DNA of 64,000 nt, from the NCBI GenBank assembly GCA_947561585.1, contig CANNZV010002457.1, forward strand, positions 1 to 64,000, written 5' to 3'. Both the position numbers and the translations under genes were made by a program. Below the pieces are notes generated by a model. That model was given only the letters and a program-made list of their open reading frames with translations, made no database searches and was not told where the DNA came from. Position 1 is the stretch's first letter. Every line of letters begins with the position of its first letter. This DNA comes from Caprella mutica. Lineage: Eukaryota > Arthropoda > Malacostraca > Amphipoda > Caprellidae. Below, piece after piece: positions 34,201 to 43,984 of the stretch.

Positions 34201-37200
34201 TATCTAATACTTTAATAACTGCATGGAAATTGAAAATATCTTCAAATGTACTGAAATTTATTTTTTATTATGTTCTTTGAATTTATATTAGAATTTTTAG
34301 GTGTCCAGACAGTGCGTCGCAGAACAATTCGTCCACAGACAATTTGTTGCTGATTGGGAATAAAAATGGTAAAAGTGCATTCATTTAGTTAAGGGTAGTT
34401 AATTATTTTTTTCAACAAAATAAGTGTTTGGTATCATGCACTTTTACCTAATAATTTACTGTTAGTTAATAATAAAATTACTGATGTATCTATCATGGCT
34501 TATTTAATATACTTATACATGGCTTACTTAATATGCATATTAAGTAAGCCATGTATCTATCAATAATTAAATTTTTTCTCATAATATTATTTTTGAAAAG
34601 GACTTCACAATCATTCCACTCGTTCGACAAGAAAAATTCATCCTAACATATGTATGTAGGTTTTCATTGATGCTTTAAAAAGAGAATACAATTTAGCTAA
34701 TTATAAATTTCAACAAAATTCTCGAGGTATCGGAATCCACTAAAGAAGAAAATATAGGGATATTGATAATCATATCTTAAATATACAAATTATAATTACA
34801 CATAATTATAATTTATTTTTGAAGGCTGTTGCTCACAATATAAAATTTGAAAAATTTCTTTAATTTTCATATCACAAATCTGAAATATTGTTCGAGCCGT
34901 ATGCTTACAGCCGCGCCGCTCTAGCCGCTGATATGCATTCCAATGCTTATGCGTCGGCTTTAGCTGCTCTACGACCATCAGTTTCACTTGATTAATTAAA
35001 TCATTAATTCAATAGTGGTTTCCCGTGCAAAATGCACAATAATTACGTGCATAAATTTAATTTTTTATTCCTATATTTTCTTTTATTTAAGAACATTACT
35101 TATTCTATGAGTTCTTATTCACATCCCACTTTTCCTTTACATTTCTTATAAATCTGGTAGCAGTAAAGAGTTATTTTCCATCCCGTGACGTCATCAATCT
35201 GTGTAGAATGCTGTCGTATACATCATATTTTATAACATTAGATTGGTGTATGAATAACTACAAAATACAAACATGAAACGTTATTCAAATAATCACATTG
35301 TGAAAAGTAAAATATGTATCTATACATAAATCAGTTCAACAATGATTGAAATAGAAAAAAATCCATTCATTTAAATTAATTAATATAATTAAGTAAAATT
35401 CGTTATTGTTTATTTTGAATATCAAATATAATTTATTCAGAATATTTATCCATATTTTCACCAGTCAAAATTAATTATCAATTTTATTTTATTTATAATC
35501 GTGAAAAATATAATTTATTTTCATTTGAAAAATGATAACCATGCAGCGTAGAATTTTATTTTTTATTTTTTAATTTTCGTCATTTCTTGAATTTCGAAAA
35601 ACGGTTAACACAGTTATTTTTGTAGACAATTTTTACCTATTGTAGATGTTTTTTCGATCGATTATGGCATTCTTTTTTATTTATTTCGTATGTTACCATG
35701 TATTTAGCGATTTGAATAAAATTCCTATGTATTCCATTAAAACTTGAAACTCGAATAATTTGAAAACCCGTTTGAATTTCGTAAAACAAATTAAAATCGT
35801 TCAGTAGGACCACAGGCCAGAGGTTTCCAGAAAATTTCAGCCCATTCTGTTAGATAGTCTCTGAAAATATCCTGGAAAGTATGTCGAATTAGTTCCTATA
35901 TATCACATTATAAATAAAGTGTTAATCATTCGACAGCCCGTTTGAAATTCGGAAAATCCTTTCGACACGTTGATTAGTTAAAATTAATTAATTAAATAAT
36001 TTATATTAATTTATTAATTGATATTGAATGGAAAAGTGCCAAAGATACCTGAATTAACAGCAAACTTTGTCTGTTATCACGCTTCACTTATTTACCCTCC
36101 AAAAATAAAAGGGAGCTGTAAAAATTACTACATACAAGGCGCAGCGGCTGTGGAGGCTCGAGCCGCTGGCCTATATAGCGCCTCTTCGGCCGCACGGCCG
36201 TACACGCTCCATATGAAAGGGATACATGGGGGTATATCGGATAGCAGTACAAAAGGAGAGCCGAGCGGCTTCAACCGTTTCAGCCGTCGCATTGGAATTC
36301 GACCTTTATTGTTTTCTTCAGTGATTTTATAATTGTAACATTTTATTAGTTATAATTTATATATTATTTATAATATACGTATATATATTTACTAGTATTT
36401 ACTGGTGTTATTTATAATTTTCAATGAATTAAATAATATCATAAATTATATTTCCTTTATTTTCAATCGGTGACGAATTGCCCGGTGACGAATTATCCTA
36501 GAACCAAATTTTATTACAAAATTTTTATATTGATTTTATTTATCAAAAAATATATTTGTTATCACAGAAAATATTCTTATTCAGAATATATTTTACAATT
36601 ATCTTTAATACAAAACATTACATTTTTTATGTAACAGTTAGTTTTATGTTTACTTACGCTCTAGCGGCGACTGGAATTATCATTAAATTAATAACAAACA
36701 TTAATATTAGACACATTTAAATATTACTAAATTATATGTTATTAATAAATTAAAAATCAAATACACACAATGTATTTATATATATATATATTTTTTTGTC
36801 GTTGAATTTTAGATAACTTATATATTTTCTTGTTATTTATTATTTTATTCATTTCTTTTGCTAATTACAGGTGTAAGGTAACTGCATTCACGGCTTGTGT
36901 GACGTCATCTGCACACCTATCCATTGTGATGAGACTTTGGGGAGATGAAAGAGATGATTATGATCTGTACATCAGCACTGTGTCTGTCTGTGACGTCAGC
37001 TTTGCCACTTTAGAGGAACACAGAGGAAAAATACGTGAGTGAATTAACATGTAGTTAAATATATAATTATGAAGAATCACAAACATTGAAACATATAATA
37101 TTCTGAGATAATATTTACTACGACCAATCTTTCTACTACAACCAGACTATCTTTCTACTACTACCAGACTATCTCTCTAGTACGACCAGACAATCTTTCT

Positions 37201-40200
37201 AGTACACCAAACTATCCCTCAACGACTAGATTATCTCTCTACTGCGACCAGGCTATCTCTATTCTACAACCAGACTATTTCTCTTCTACGACCAGGCTAT
37301 CACTCTTTTAAGATCTGGCTACCTATTTACTACGACCAGACTATCTCTTTACTACGACCAGACTATCTCATTGCTACGACCAGACTATCTCTTTACTACA
37401 ACCTGACTATCTCTCTATTTTGGGTCTAGGCTGATTTTCCAAAAACACATTGACCGAACCCACATTTGTCGAAAACTAATTTGCCAAAACGGATTCTCCG
37501 AATACGTTTTTGCCGAATCCAAAATTGGCCGAAAATGGATTTGCCGAAATACGGATTTACCGAAGGACAAATTTTCCGAAAAATTAATTTGACGAAAATC
37601 AAATTTAATGTATTTAAAAAGAACATTCTGTTGGACTTTGTAGTTCTCATCATTATATCTTATGCATAAAAAAAATTCTTATATGAATTTGACATTACTA
37701 TATTGCTATATTCCGCTAATTCCGTATTATTTTGCTAAATTCATATATCTAACTGTATATGTTAAATATTAATATGTATATGGCATTACTAATAAAGGAT
37801 CGATAGAAATCAATGTTTTTAATTGAAATTTTTCTATCCATTCAAGTGACACTATCGTTGAAGCCTGAGGTATATTGGAAAGATATGAACATAATTATTA
37901 GTTATGTTATTCATTACTAACAATTTTATTTTTTAAATGCAATAAATGGAAATATTAATAATGTCAACTACAACACACTTTATGTATGGAATACTCTTAA
38001 CAACTGAATAAAAATAAGAATCCTGTGCGTGATTTATTTGGCGTAATTTCATAAAGAATTCTAGTTTAGTAATCACACAAAGTTGTTTGTATTTTAGTTT
38101 ATTTAACTCGCCGTGTTTGGGTTAATTTATTTTTAGTAGAGATTTAACATCTGCTTCAACCATATCGTTGGAGAAAGCAGGCAGAAAGGAAAGTGGCTCC
38201 ATGAAACAATTCACCTTACAGTTTTTGGCAATGCTTATGAATGCAGAAAAACTATTCCCTGAATGCAGGTACTTACAAAGGAATGTGATGAAAAAGGATA
38301 AAAATACCGGTGACTGCACTCACTGATGGAAGAGGAAAATGAAGAGGTGATACTAAAATGAAACCTACGATCCTACTTAACACAAAAATCGAATACCTCT
38401 TTGTTTAAGAAAATAACCTTAGAGCTATTCTCTAAAAATGAAAGTAGAGTTAAAAAATGAGAAGCATGATCATTTGTTTATTTATTTTTAGTTTATACAG
38501 CACCTTTTTCTGGTGTATTTTTATCCTAACCCGAGTTGTAGTAGGTTTTCTTTTAATGTTTTACTAATTTGCCATCATGAGTAGAGAAAATTTATCGATA
38601 TCAATTACATATCCATGTAAGGTACCTATTAATTCAATCCAATCAACCAATATACGATTGGAAACTATCATGACACGATTTATATATTACTCTATTGTAA
38701 ATTAGGCAGTAACTCTATTCATTAATGATGAATTTTCCCTGACTTAGGTGCCAGATTTAAAATATTAGAAATATTTTCCCTATATCATAAAAGTTATCCT
38801 AGTGATTTGATTCAATTAGGTTGTATTATTGCATAGGTATTATATCCTTGTAACTTTGGAAGCAATCTAAATATGAATACCTGGGTGTATAATCCTATCT
38901 CACGAAGATCGCAAAAATCTAGATTAATATGTATAAACTTTAGAAATTATATTTGTATGCAAAACAGATATATACACCTTATCGGCTAACAATTTGGTAT
39001 CAGTGCATCTCTAAATATGAGGAGAAAACTAAATAACTTCATATCAAAAGGCAGTAAACATGAATTATTCACAAAATAATGAATAAACACGTTAGTAACA
39101 CACAATCTAGAAGCAAGCCAAACGCTCAAATGAAAGAAATGCAACATGCTCCCAAAACTGATTGACTGATACTGACTGAGTAAAGCCTGAAAGTCCTTAT
39201 AGTAAGAAAATACAAAGAACCATTTTGTGGTACACAGATTAACAGTAACAGTCTGGTATTGAAATATATAGAATATATTGAAAGAGATAGAATAATAAAA
39301 GGATCATTTAGTCATTTTAGTGTGTGATTTTGTTTTTTCGTTTCTTTTCTGTAACTGTAAGTGTAATTTTAGAGTTTGTTATAAATAAGTCTTTCGGTAA
39401 AATCGTCTCTCGGCAAATTTGTTTTTCGGCAAATCCACATTTCGTCGAATCCGTTTTCGACAAATTTGGGTTACGGCAAATTCGTATTCGGAGAATCTGG
39501 TTCGGTGAATTAGGGTTCGGCGAATTAGTTTTCGGAGGATTTGGTTTCGGCAAATTCGTTTTCAGAAAATTTGCCGGATACATACCAATAAAATCACATT
39601 AGCGACTAACCATTTCAATGTCATCAAATTATTCCTTCAATTGAGTGCAATTTACGATTTATAGTCGTCACCTGCTTCTCCAATTCATTCGTCTTTTTTA
39701 TGCAGCTTTGCAAGTATTTGACCTTTATATGCATCAAACTTTTCTCCAAATGATAACAAACTATGACCAAACTATATCTCTACTACTACCAGATTATCTC
39801 TACTACGACCAGACTATATCTCTGCTATGATTATATATTTCTGGTTAATGCTGCTTACTAAATCATTTTATTTCTGGTTACAAGAGGTTAGTTACGCATT
39901 TTATTACTGGTTACTAGTGGTTACAAACTCATTTTACATTGCAGGGCTGAAGGTCAAATACACCGATGACTTTCCCACCAATGGCAGTAATCATGTTACA
40001 GAGAAAACCATCCTAACTATAACAGACATACCTACCGATGGTAGAGAGAACGTCTACAACATCATCAAATACCTCTGTCCTAAATCAAAACAGTGAGTGA
40101 TATTCGTAAATTGGAATTATTTTCAATATGTGAAATTATTCCCTGTCATTTAGTTCACACTCAACAACTGGGTCCCGTTACCATTCCAATCATTCCACTC

Positions 40201-42402
40201 TTTTAAATAATTATCTCTAAAGAACAGAAATATTAAAAAGTTTTTTTCTTTCTCTCTATCTCTCGCAGTTATTGAATGTAAAAAGATAAATTATATTGCT
40301 AATTTTTGGCCATATATCTCTACAATTTACCTTCTGTAGAACATATGTCTGATTAAAATGGTAAACTATTTATAGGGAATATAATGAAAAAATTGAAATT
40401 GTTTTTAATGGAAATAGTTATTGTATCACCTGTCAAATTTCATTATATTTAAATTGTAAATCATATTTAAGCAGCTTAAATATTTCTTTCTCTCAAACTA
40501 ATTACTTGATTCTTTGCAGATTCGGGAAAATAGAATTGGTTAATAGTCATTTGACAGACACTGATGTTAATGAGCTGCTGAAGAAGTTAGAGGAAGAGAA
40601 AATAAGAACAGAAACAGGATGGCGAACTAAAGTGAAACAGAGGAGGTGAGTGAGTATGGGAATGTTAAGTGAGTGTGAGGCTGGTGAGTGAGTGTGAGGT
40701 TTGTGAATGTGTTTTTAGTGGAGTGTCACTCACTGTATATTTTTCTATTTTTCCCTCTGCCCGGTTTCCGAATACCTGACACTTTTCGTTACTAGCGAAC
40801 ACTCTGTATTACCACTCTGCCATTTGGAAGCAGATCACCTAAAATAGATAATGTGTAAAGAAATATCTAAATTATTTGATTTTACTTATTAGAAATTGGT
40901 GTGAATTGACTAAAATAATGTAGCTAAATTATATCTATTAACCCTTTAATGTAGGTTGTGCCATACATGGCACATACGAGATATTATGGCTTGAAATGAA
41001 ATAATTTGTTGTATCACCGAACAATTTAAGATAAAAATGACAAATTAATTATAAAGAAGATATAACAAGAAAAATCAAAACATAATTGAAATAAGAAGCA
41101 GATTTTATTGTTACAAATGACTGGTGAAAGATATAAATTATATTAATATTGCGTAACAAGTTCTATTTGAGAAGTCGCTACAAAATGAAAATAATAAAGC
41201 TGACAGAGAATTGTATTTAATTTTAACATTTGTGTCAATCACGAATCAATACATCTCACTTTTATTCACTTACATCTTAACCCAATTGATGTTACTTTGC
41301 AGTCTCTCATTCTCACAACTGACATCAATTGTTCAAATATTCAAATTTAGAATAATCAATTGCTTAATCTAAATGAAGAGGAAAAGTGAACATGATAATG
41401 CCTACCGAAATGGGAAAATTTAAAAGAGCAAGTGACACGAATACCAGAGGTCATGATAAATGTCTCGTGATCGGTAGTTCCCATTGTTAGCTGAAACCAA
41501 ACAAACCTAGCCATTGTTCATTCGAGCAATTTTTCATTCACTCAATTGTTCGTTCGAATTTTTTTTAAATCAATTGTTTTTCGAGCAAAGGTTATTCGGA
41601 CAATTGTTTTTGCAGCATTTTCTTTTTTTTACCACGTAGAACCCTTTTATTTACTTACCTGTTAACCCAATAAATGCTACTTTGCAGTCTCATCTCACTT
41701 TCATTTACTTACATGTTAACCCAATAAATGCTACTTAGCTCTGTCATCTTACTTTTATTTTCTTTACCCAATAAATGTTTCTTAGCTTAGTCGTCTCATC
41801 TCATTAAGTAAATATTACTTAGCTGTCTCATCATTTTTTTTACTTACAGTGTGAATGAAAACAAATCGAAAAACTTGAGAATCTATTTGGTGAGTGAATA
41901 AAATTAGCACACATTTCTCTATGTGTTCATCTCAATTGTAATTCTCACAATTTGGTATGTAGTTGCATTGGAAATATATTTTGAGATTATACTCTAAAAA
42001 TTAGTAAAATAATTTTTCACGCAGGCTGATGTGGAAAAGCGAGAAGCTGAACAGCGAGAAGCCGAACAGCGGAAAATTGAACAGAAAAAATCTAAACAGC
42101 AAGAATTGTTTCAGCTAGAAGCTGCACAGCGAAAAGTTTCTCAGCTAGAAGCTGAACTCCGAGAAGCTCAAAAGCGAGAAGCTACACAGCGTGAAGCTGT
42201 ACAGCGAAAAGTTTCTCAGCTAGAAGCTGAACTCCGAGAAGCTCAAAAGCGAGAAGCTGCACAGCGTGAAGCTGTACAGCGGAAAGTTTCTCAGCTAGAA
42301 GCTGTACAGCGAAAAGCTGAACAGAGAGAATCGATATTTTTGAAATCGATATTTTTTATGGTTGTGACTGGGTTCATGTTTCAATTCATCAGAAACAATT
42401 AA
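29270..42402 (+). CDS. HEPN-NACHT NLR-like protein with coiled coil and C-terminal membrane tail (7 coding exons)
   Basis: Joined exons: 29270-31242, 33719-34174, 36871-37034, 39945-40092, 40520-40645, 41850-41889, 42025-42402. Every junction has GT/AG sites, and the sum is 3285 bases (1094 codons plus stop) without a frame break. Predicted order: HEPN-like domain (residues about 1-150, R131-x4-H136), linker, NACHT ATPase (Walker A GGPGSGKTT 292-300, Walker B LIDGYDE 374-380), winged/helical region (to about 660), helical or LRR-like region (660-950, e.g. LVNSHLTDTDVNELL), coiled coil (970-1070), hydrophobic tail (1073-1091). Proteins of this type oligomerise on ligand sensing in innate immunity; HEPN domains with R-x4-H often act as RNases. 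Membrane tail anchoring is inferred. The ATG at 29246 lies within the acceptor, so 29270 is the preferred start. Confidence 0.85.
31437..32151. mobile_element. Element S: 715-bp inverted-ended element in intron 1
   Basis: Left end GTAACCTAGGGACTGGTCC, continuing AGACGGACTAGTCCTCAT, and right end ATGAGGATTGGTCTCTGAGTCCCTAGGTTAC are inverted repeats. A further GGGCTAGGTTACTAAGGTTAC follows at 32167. No coding capacity and no clear target duplication. Confidence 0.65.
32195..32700. mobile_element. Truncated, inverted copy of the hAT-like element of 10831-12003
   Basis: Starts TAGAGTCAAGATTTATAGTTCTAA, matching the inverse of the right end TTAGAACTATAAATCCGGGCTCTA. Similarity continues through the GAAAGGAAATG and GGGTAAATTTTGTTTAGTTTTC segments of that element in inverse. 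The far half is missing, replaced by the minisatellite from about 32715. Confidence 0.65.
32717..32895. repeat. 16-bp minisatellite (CATTATTTTAATTATA)
   Basis: About 11 near-perfect tandem copies in intron 1 of the NACHT gene. High homogeneity suggests recent expansion and a probable length polymorphism. Confidence 0.95.
33719..34174 (+). CDS. NACHT gene, coding exon 2
   Basis: Acceptor TTCTCAACAG, donor TGCAA/GTTAGT. Enters in phase 2, completing an Arg codon, and leaves in phase 2. Encodes 152 residues of mostly helical sequence (KLLMLESLANGHL, LRRYT-like repeats absent), equivalent to the region following NACHT domains in NLR proteins. No catalytic motif is seen. Confidence 0.8.
34300..36505. 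mobile_element. Element P: MULE-like element (CCTAGAACC terminus) in intron 2
   Basis: Left end GGTGTCCAGACAGTGCGTCG with AACAATTCGTCCACAGACAA units; right end GGTGACGAATTGCCC, GGTGACGAATTATCC and TAGAACC. This is the same terminal signature as elements B1, B2 and F. The flanks GAATTTTTA and AAATTTTAT are only similar, so the target duplication is eroded. The interior has two GC-rich, mutually inverted patches (34885-34980 and 36135-36290; GCCGC/GCGGC-rich) and a 42-bp perfect palindrome at 34515-34556. Confidence 0.6.
34515..34556. repeat. 42-bp perfect palindrome
   Basis: ATACATGGCTTACTTAATATG followed directly by its exact reverse complement, with no spacer. It lies inside element P, within intron 2. 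Confidence 0.95.
36871..37034 (+). CDS. NACHT gene, coding exon 3
   Basis: Acceptor CTAATTACAG, donor ATAC/GTGAGT; enters phase 2, leaves phase 1. Encodes 55 residues (KVTAFTACVTSSAHLSIVMR, WGDERDDYDLYIST). The GC content is clearly above the surrounding intron sequence. Confidence 0.8.
37115..37420. repeat. 20-bp minisatellite (CTACGACCAGACTATCTCTT)
   Basis: About 15 imperfect tandem copies, with diverged copies resuming at 39758-39830 beyond element C. This suggests that the array once continued and was separated by later insertion. Confidence 0.9.
37437..39585. mobile_element. Element C: ends built from TTCGGCAAATTTG-type repeats
   Basis: 37437-37590 carries repeated TTTGCCGAA / ATTTTCCGAA units, and 39390-39585 carries their inverse (TTTCGGCAAATTCG, GGTTCGGCGAATTAG). 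About 1.8 kb lies between. 38120-38350 on the plus strand contains the same peptide-coding block as B1 and B2 (NAEKLF, RNVMKKD, TGDCTH), despite different ends. No target duplication was identified. Confidence 0.65.
38100..38335 (+). pseudogene. Coding relic inside element C (TGDCTH peptide)
   Basis: The plus strand reads LTSASTISLEKAGRKESGSM, then LMNAEKLFPE, RNVMKKDKNTGDCTH and a stop. The part from AEKLF on matches the minus-strand relic of element B1 at most positions. The protein is unknown to me; a similar basic tail follows the stop in another frame. Confidence 0.45.
39945..40092 (+). CDS. NACHT gene, coding exon 4
   Basis: Acceptor TTTTACATTGCAG, donor CA/GTGAGT; enters phase 1, leaves phase 2. 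Encodes LKVKYTDDFPTNGS ... KTILTITDIPTDGRENVYNI. This could be a beta/LRR-like or adaptor segment; not assigned to a family. Confidence 0.8.
40520..40645 (+). CDS. NACHT gene, coding exon 5 (LRR-like unit)
   Basis: Acceptor TTGATTCTTTGCAG, donor GGAG/GTGAGT; enters and leaves in phase 2. Encodes FGKIELVNSHLTDTDVNELL, which resembles a single leucine-rich repeat (L-x-N-x-x-L-T-D-x-D-V...LL), followed by a charged helix (KKLEEEKIRTE). Confidence 0.75.
40646..41849 (+). other. Intron 5 of the NACHT gene
   Basis: 1.2 kb. Includes a diverged tandem repeat of about 55-60 bp (TTAACCCAATAAATGCTACTT at about 41656, 41717, 41766, with an older copy at 41277) and an ATTGTTC/GAACAATTG-type fragment (41510-41620) that could be an eroded transposon end. 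Confidence 0.6.
41850..41889 (+). CDS. NACHT gene, coding exon 6 (40 bp)
   Basis: Very small exon: acceptor TTTTACTTACAG, donor TTTG/GTGAGT. Enters phase 2, leaves phase 0, encoding VNENKSKNLRIYL. Assigned because it is the only open link that keeps exon 5 and the last exon in frame. Confidence 0.65.
42025..42402 (+). CDS. NACHT gene, last coding exon (coiled coil + hydrophobic tail)
   Basis: Acceptor TTTTTCACGCAG; enters phase 0, stop TAA at 42400-42402. Encodes 125 residues: a Glu/Gln/Arg-rich coiled coil (EKREAEQREAEQRK, KVSQLEAELREAQKR) built partly from 75-bp tandem repeats, then IFLKSIFFMVVTGFMFQFIRNN, a single hydrophobic segment at the very C-terminus, typical of tail-anchored proteins. 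A possible polyadenylation signal AATAAA occurs at about 43020. Confidence 0.8.
   Translation, partial: ADVEKREAEQREAEQRKIEQKKSKQQELFQLEAAQRKVSQLEAELREAQKREATQREAVQRKVSQLEAELREAQKREAAQREAVQRKVSQLEAVQRKAEQRESIFLKSIFFMVVTGFMFQFIRNN
42127..42309 (+). repeat. 75-bp in-frame coding repeat
   Basis: Two full copies (42127-42201, 42202-42276) differing at very few bases, plus a partial third. Each encodes 25 residues (QRKVSQLEAELREAQKREA+TQREAV). The near-identity indicates a recent in-frame expansion of the coiled coil. Confidence 0.95.
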
Positions 42403-43422
42403 TTCTTTGGATGTAAATATTAAATTTAGGTGTTCTTGCTTACTACTAAGTATATTTTCATATAGAAATAATATTAGTACATATATGTATAGATTATAAG
42501 TCATAGCCGTAAGAATTATACCACCAGATGGCATTCATATCACCTTAATTTTCTATTAATGCCTACTATCCTGCCACGAGCTTCCATCTGATTAGCAATC
42601 AACTTTTGTGTTAATTTTTCCTACCTATTTATATAGTGTCTGAGTTTCGACCTTACACCTAAACTTAAAAAATCTTTGCTCTTAGTATAAGGAGTTAATC
42701 TCAAATCGACATTACCCTTTTGGTTGCAAGTTTGGCCAACTCTTCCACTCGGTCTAGACTAACTAATTGGTCAGACGAATCAAAGTACAAGGTACAAATT
42801 ACTATACAAGCTATAGAGTTTTGTTCTAAGCTGAATCTCTTCTTTCAAAATTTCACTCTCTGTCTTTCTGAAATTTAATTAGAGAAGACTCATGAAACAA
42901 TAATTGTGTTTTCTACAAAAAAAATCAAGGTTTGATTGTGTTTATAACATTTATAAAAGTGATATGATAGTTGACCTGGTGGTGCATTAAAACTTAACAT
43001 TATTTTAATTATCTTTCAAATAAAAATCTGTTTCTCCTAAATCTTTGTTAGACGTGGACTTACCCTAGCTTCAAATTGACATATGGGTACCATTCAAGTA
43101 ATGGTACGTCGCTTGATATTTTGAATCACCTAATTTTTGGTAGAATTGGTAACACATTAAGTAATCTTTTTTCTTTTCTCTTCCTTCAGAGCCAGAAAAT
43201 AAAGCAAGGTCTTCAATACCTTTTTGTTTATCGGAATTCCTTTTTACCTATTTCCATCGAATCTCTGATATTAAATCCTAACATTTGCTAAAACTAAATT
43301 TTCTTTAGGCATTGTTAAATTTTTAGTAATTAACATTAATTCATGTTTAATACATATTGGTTTGATTCACAGTGATTTATTTTACATCAATAAATATGCG
43401 TTTACCTAAATGTTGGAAGAAA
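42403..43422 (+). other. Probable 3' UTR and downstream spacer
   Basis: AT-rich, no further exons recognised. The first clear AATAAA after the stop is near 43020. Nothing else of note before element E. Confidence 0.4.
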
Positions 43423-43984
43423 GGGAGACAAAAGCCCACTCGACAAAATCCCACCCCGGCAAAAGCCCATACCAAAAAAAGCCTCTCACCGACAAAAACC
43501 AACACCGACAAAACCAACACCGACAAAAGCAACACCGATAAAAGCTCACACCGACGAAAGCTTATCAATGGTATCATAATATTGTTTAGTCAAACAATTG
43601 CAACGTAACAAATTTTGAATATTTCGACCGACATGGACAAGTAATTGTGTTAAACGAGCTCTGTTTACAGCTAGTACATAACCAGCATAGCATTTTTATT
43701 GTTGTCTGATTAGGATGTGATTAATGTAAGTGCGGTTCCATTGAGCATTAAGGAATTGCAGCCGGACATTTTTTGAATGGCAATACCTGAATTATGATGC
43801 TATTTGTAAAGTTAATTAAAAATGTCTTTTTCTCCCGTGAAGTAGAGTCTTAAATAGTATTATAGTACATTACAAAATTTCAGTTATTTTGCAGTTATAG
43901 GTTTGATGAGAAAATAAAATGAACTCTGTTTCAATGCATTAACAACCATACTAATAATTGACTTATTGCACATGTATACAGTAT

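Larger units (their letters stand above)
34175..36870 (+). other. Intron 2 of the NACHT gene, occupied by element P
   Basis: 2.7 kb, of which 34300-36505 is the repeat-ended element P. 36506-36870 is AT-rich with a TA microsatellite (36778-36790). Confidence 0.7.
37035..39944 (+). other. Intron 3 of the NACHT gene, with minisatellite and element C
   Basis: 2.9 kb. A 20-bp minisatellite (37115-37420) is followed by the large repeat-ended element C (about 37437-39585). Relics of the same minisatellite unit reappear at 39758-39830 near the acceptor. Confidence 0.7.

Noticed and set aside
36018..36332. 104-codon open frame in intron 2
   Set aside because: Lies inside element P in one of its GC-rich inverted patches, with no known motif; it looks like a chance frame.
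37466..37669. Open frames on both strands at the left end of element C
   Set aside because: Both are translations of the TTTGCCGAA-type end repeats, mirrored at 39317-39602; not genes.
43372..43608. 78-codon frame rich in Lys/Thr/Asn (DKTNTDKSNTDKS)
   Set aside because: It is the translation of the tandem end repeats of element E.
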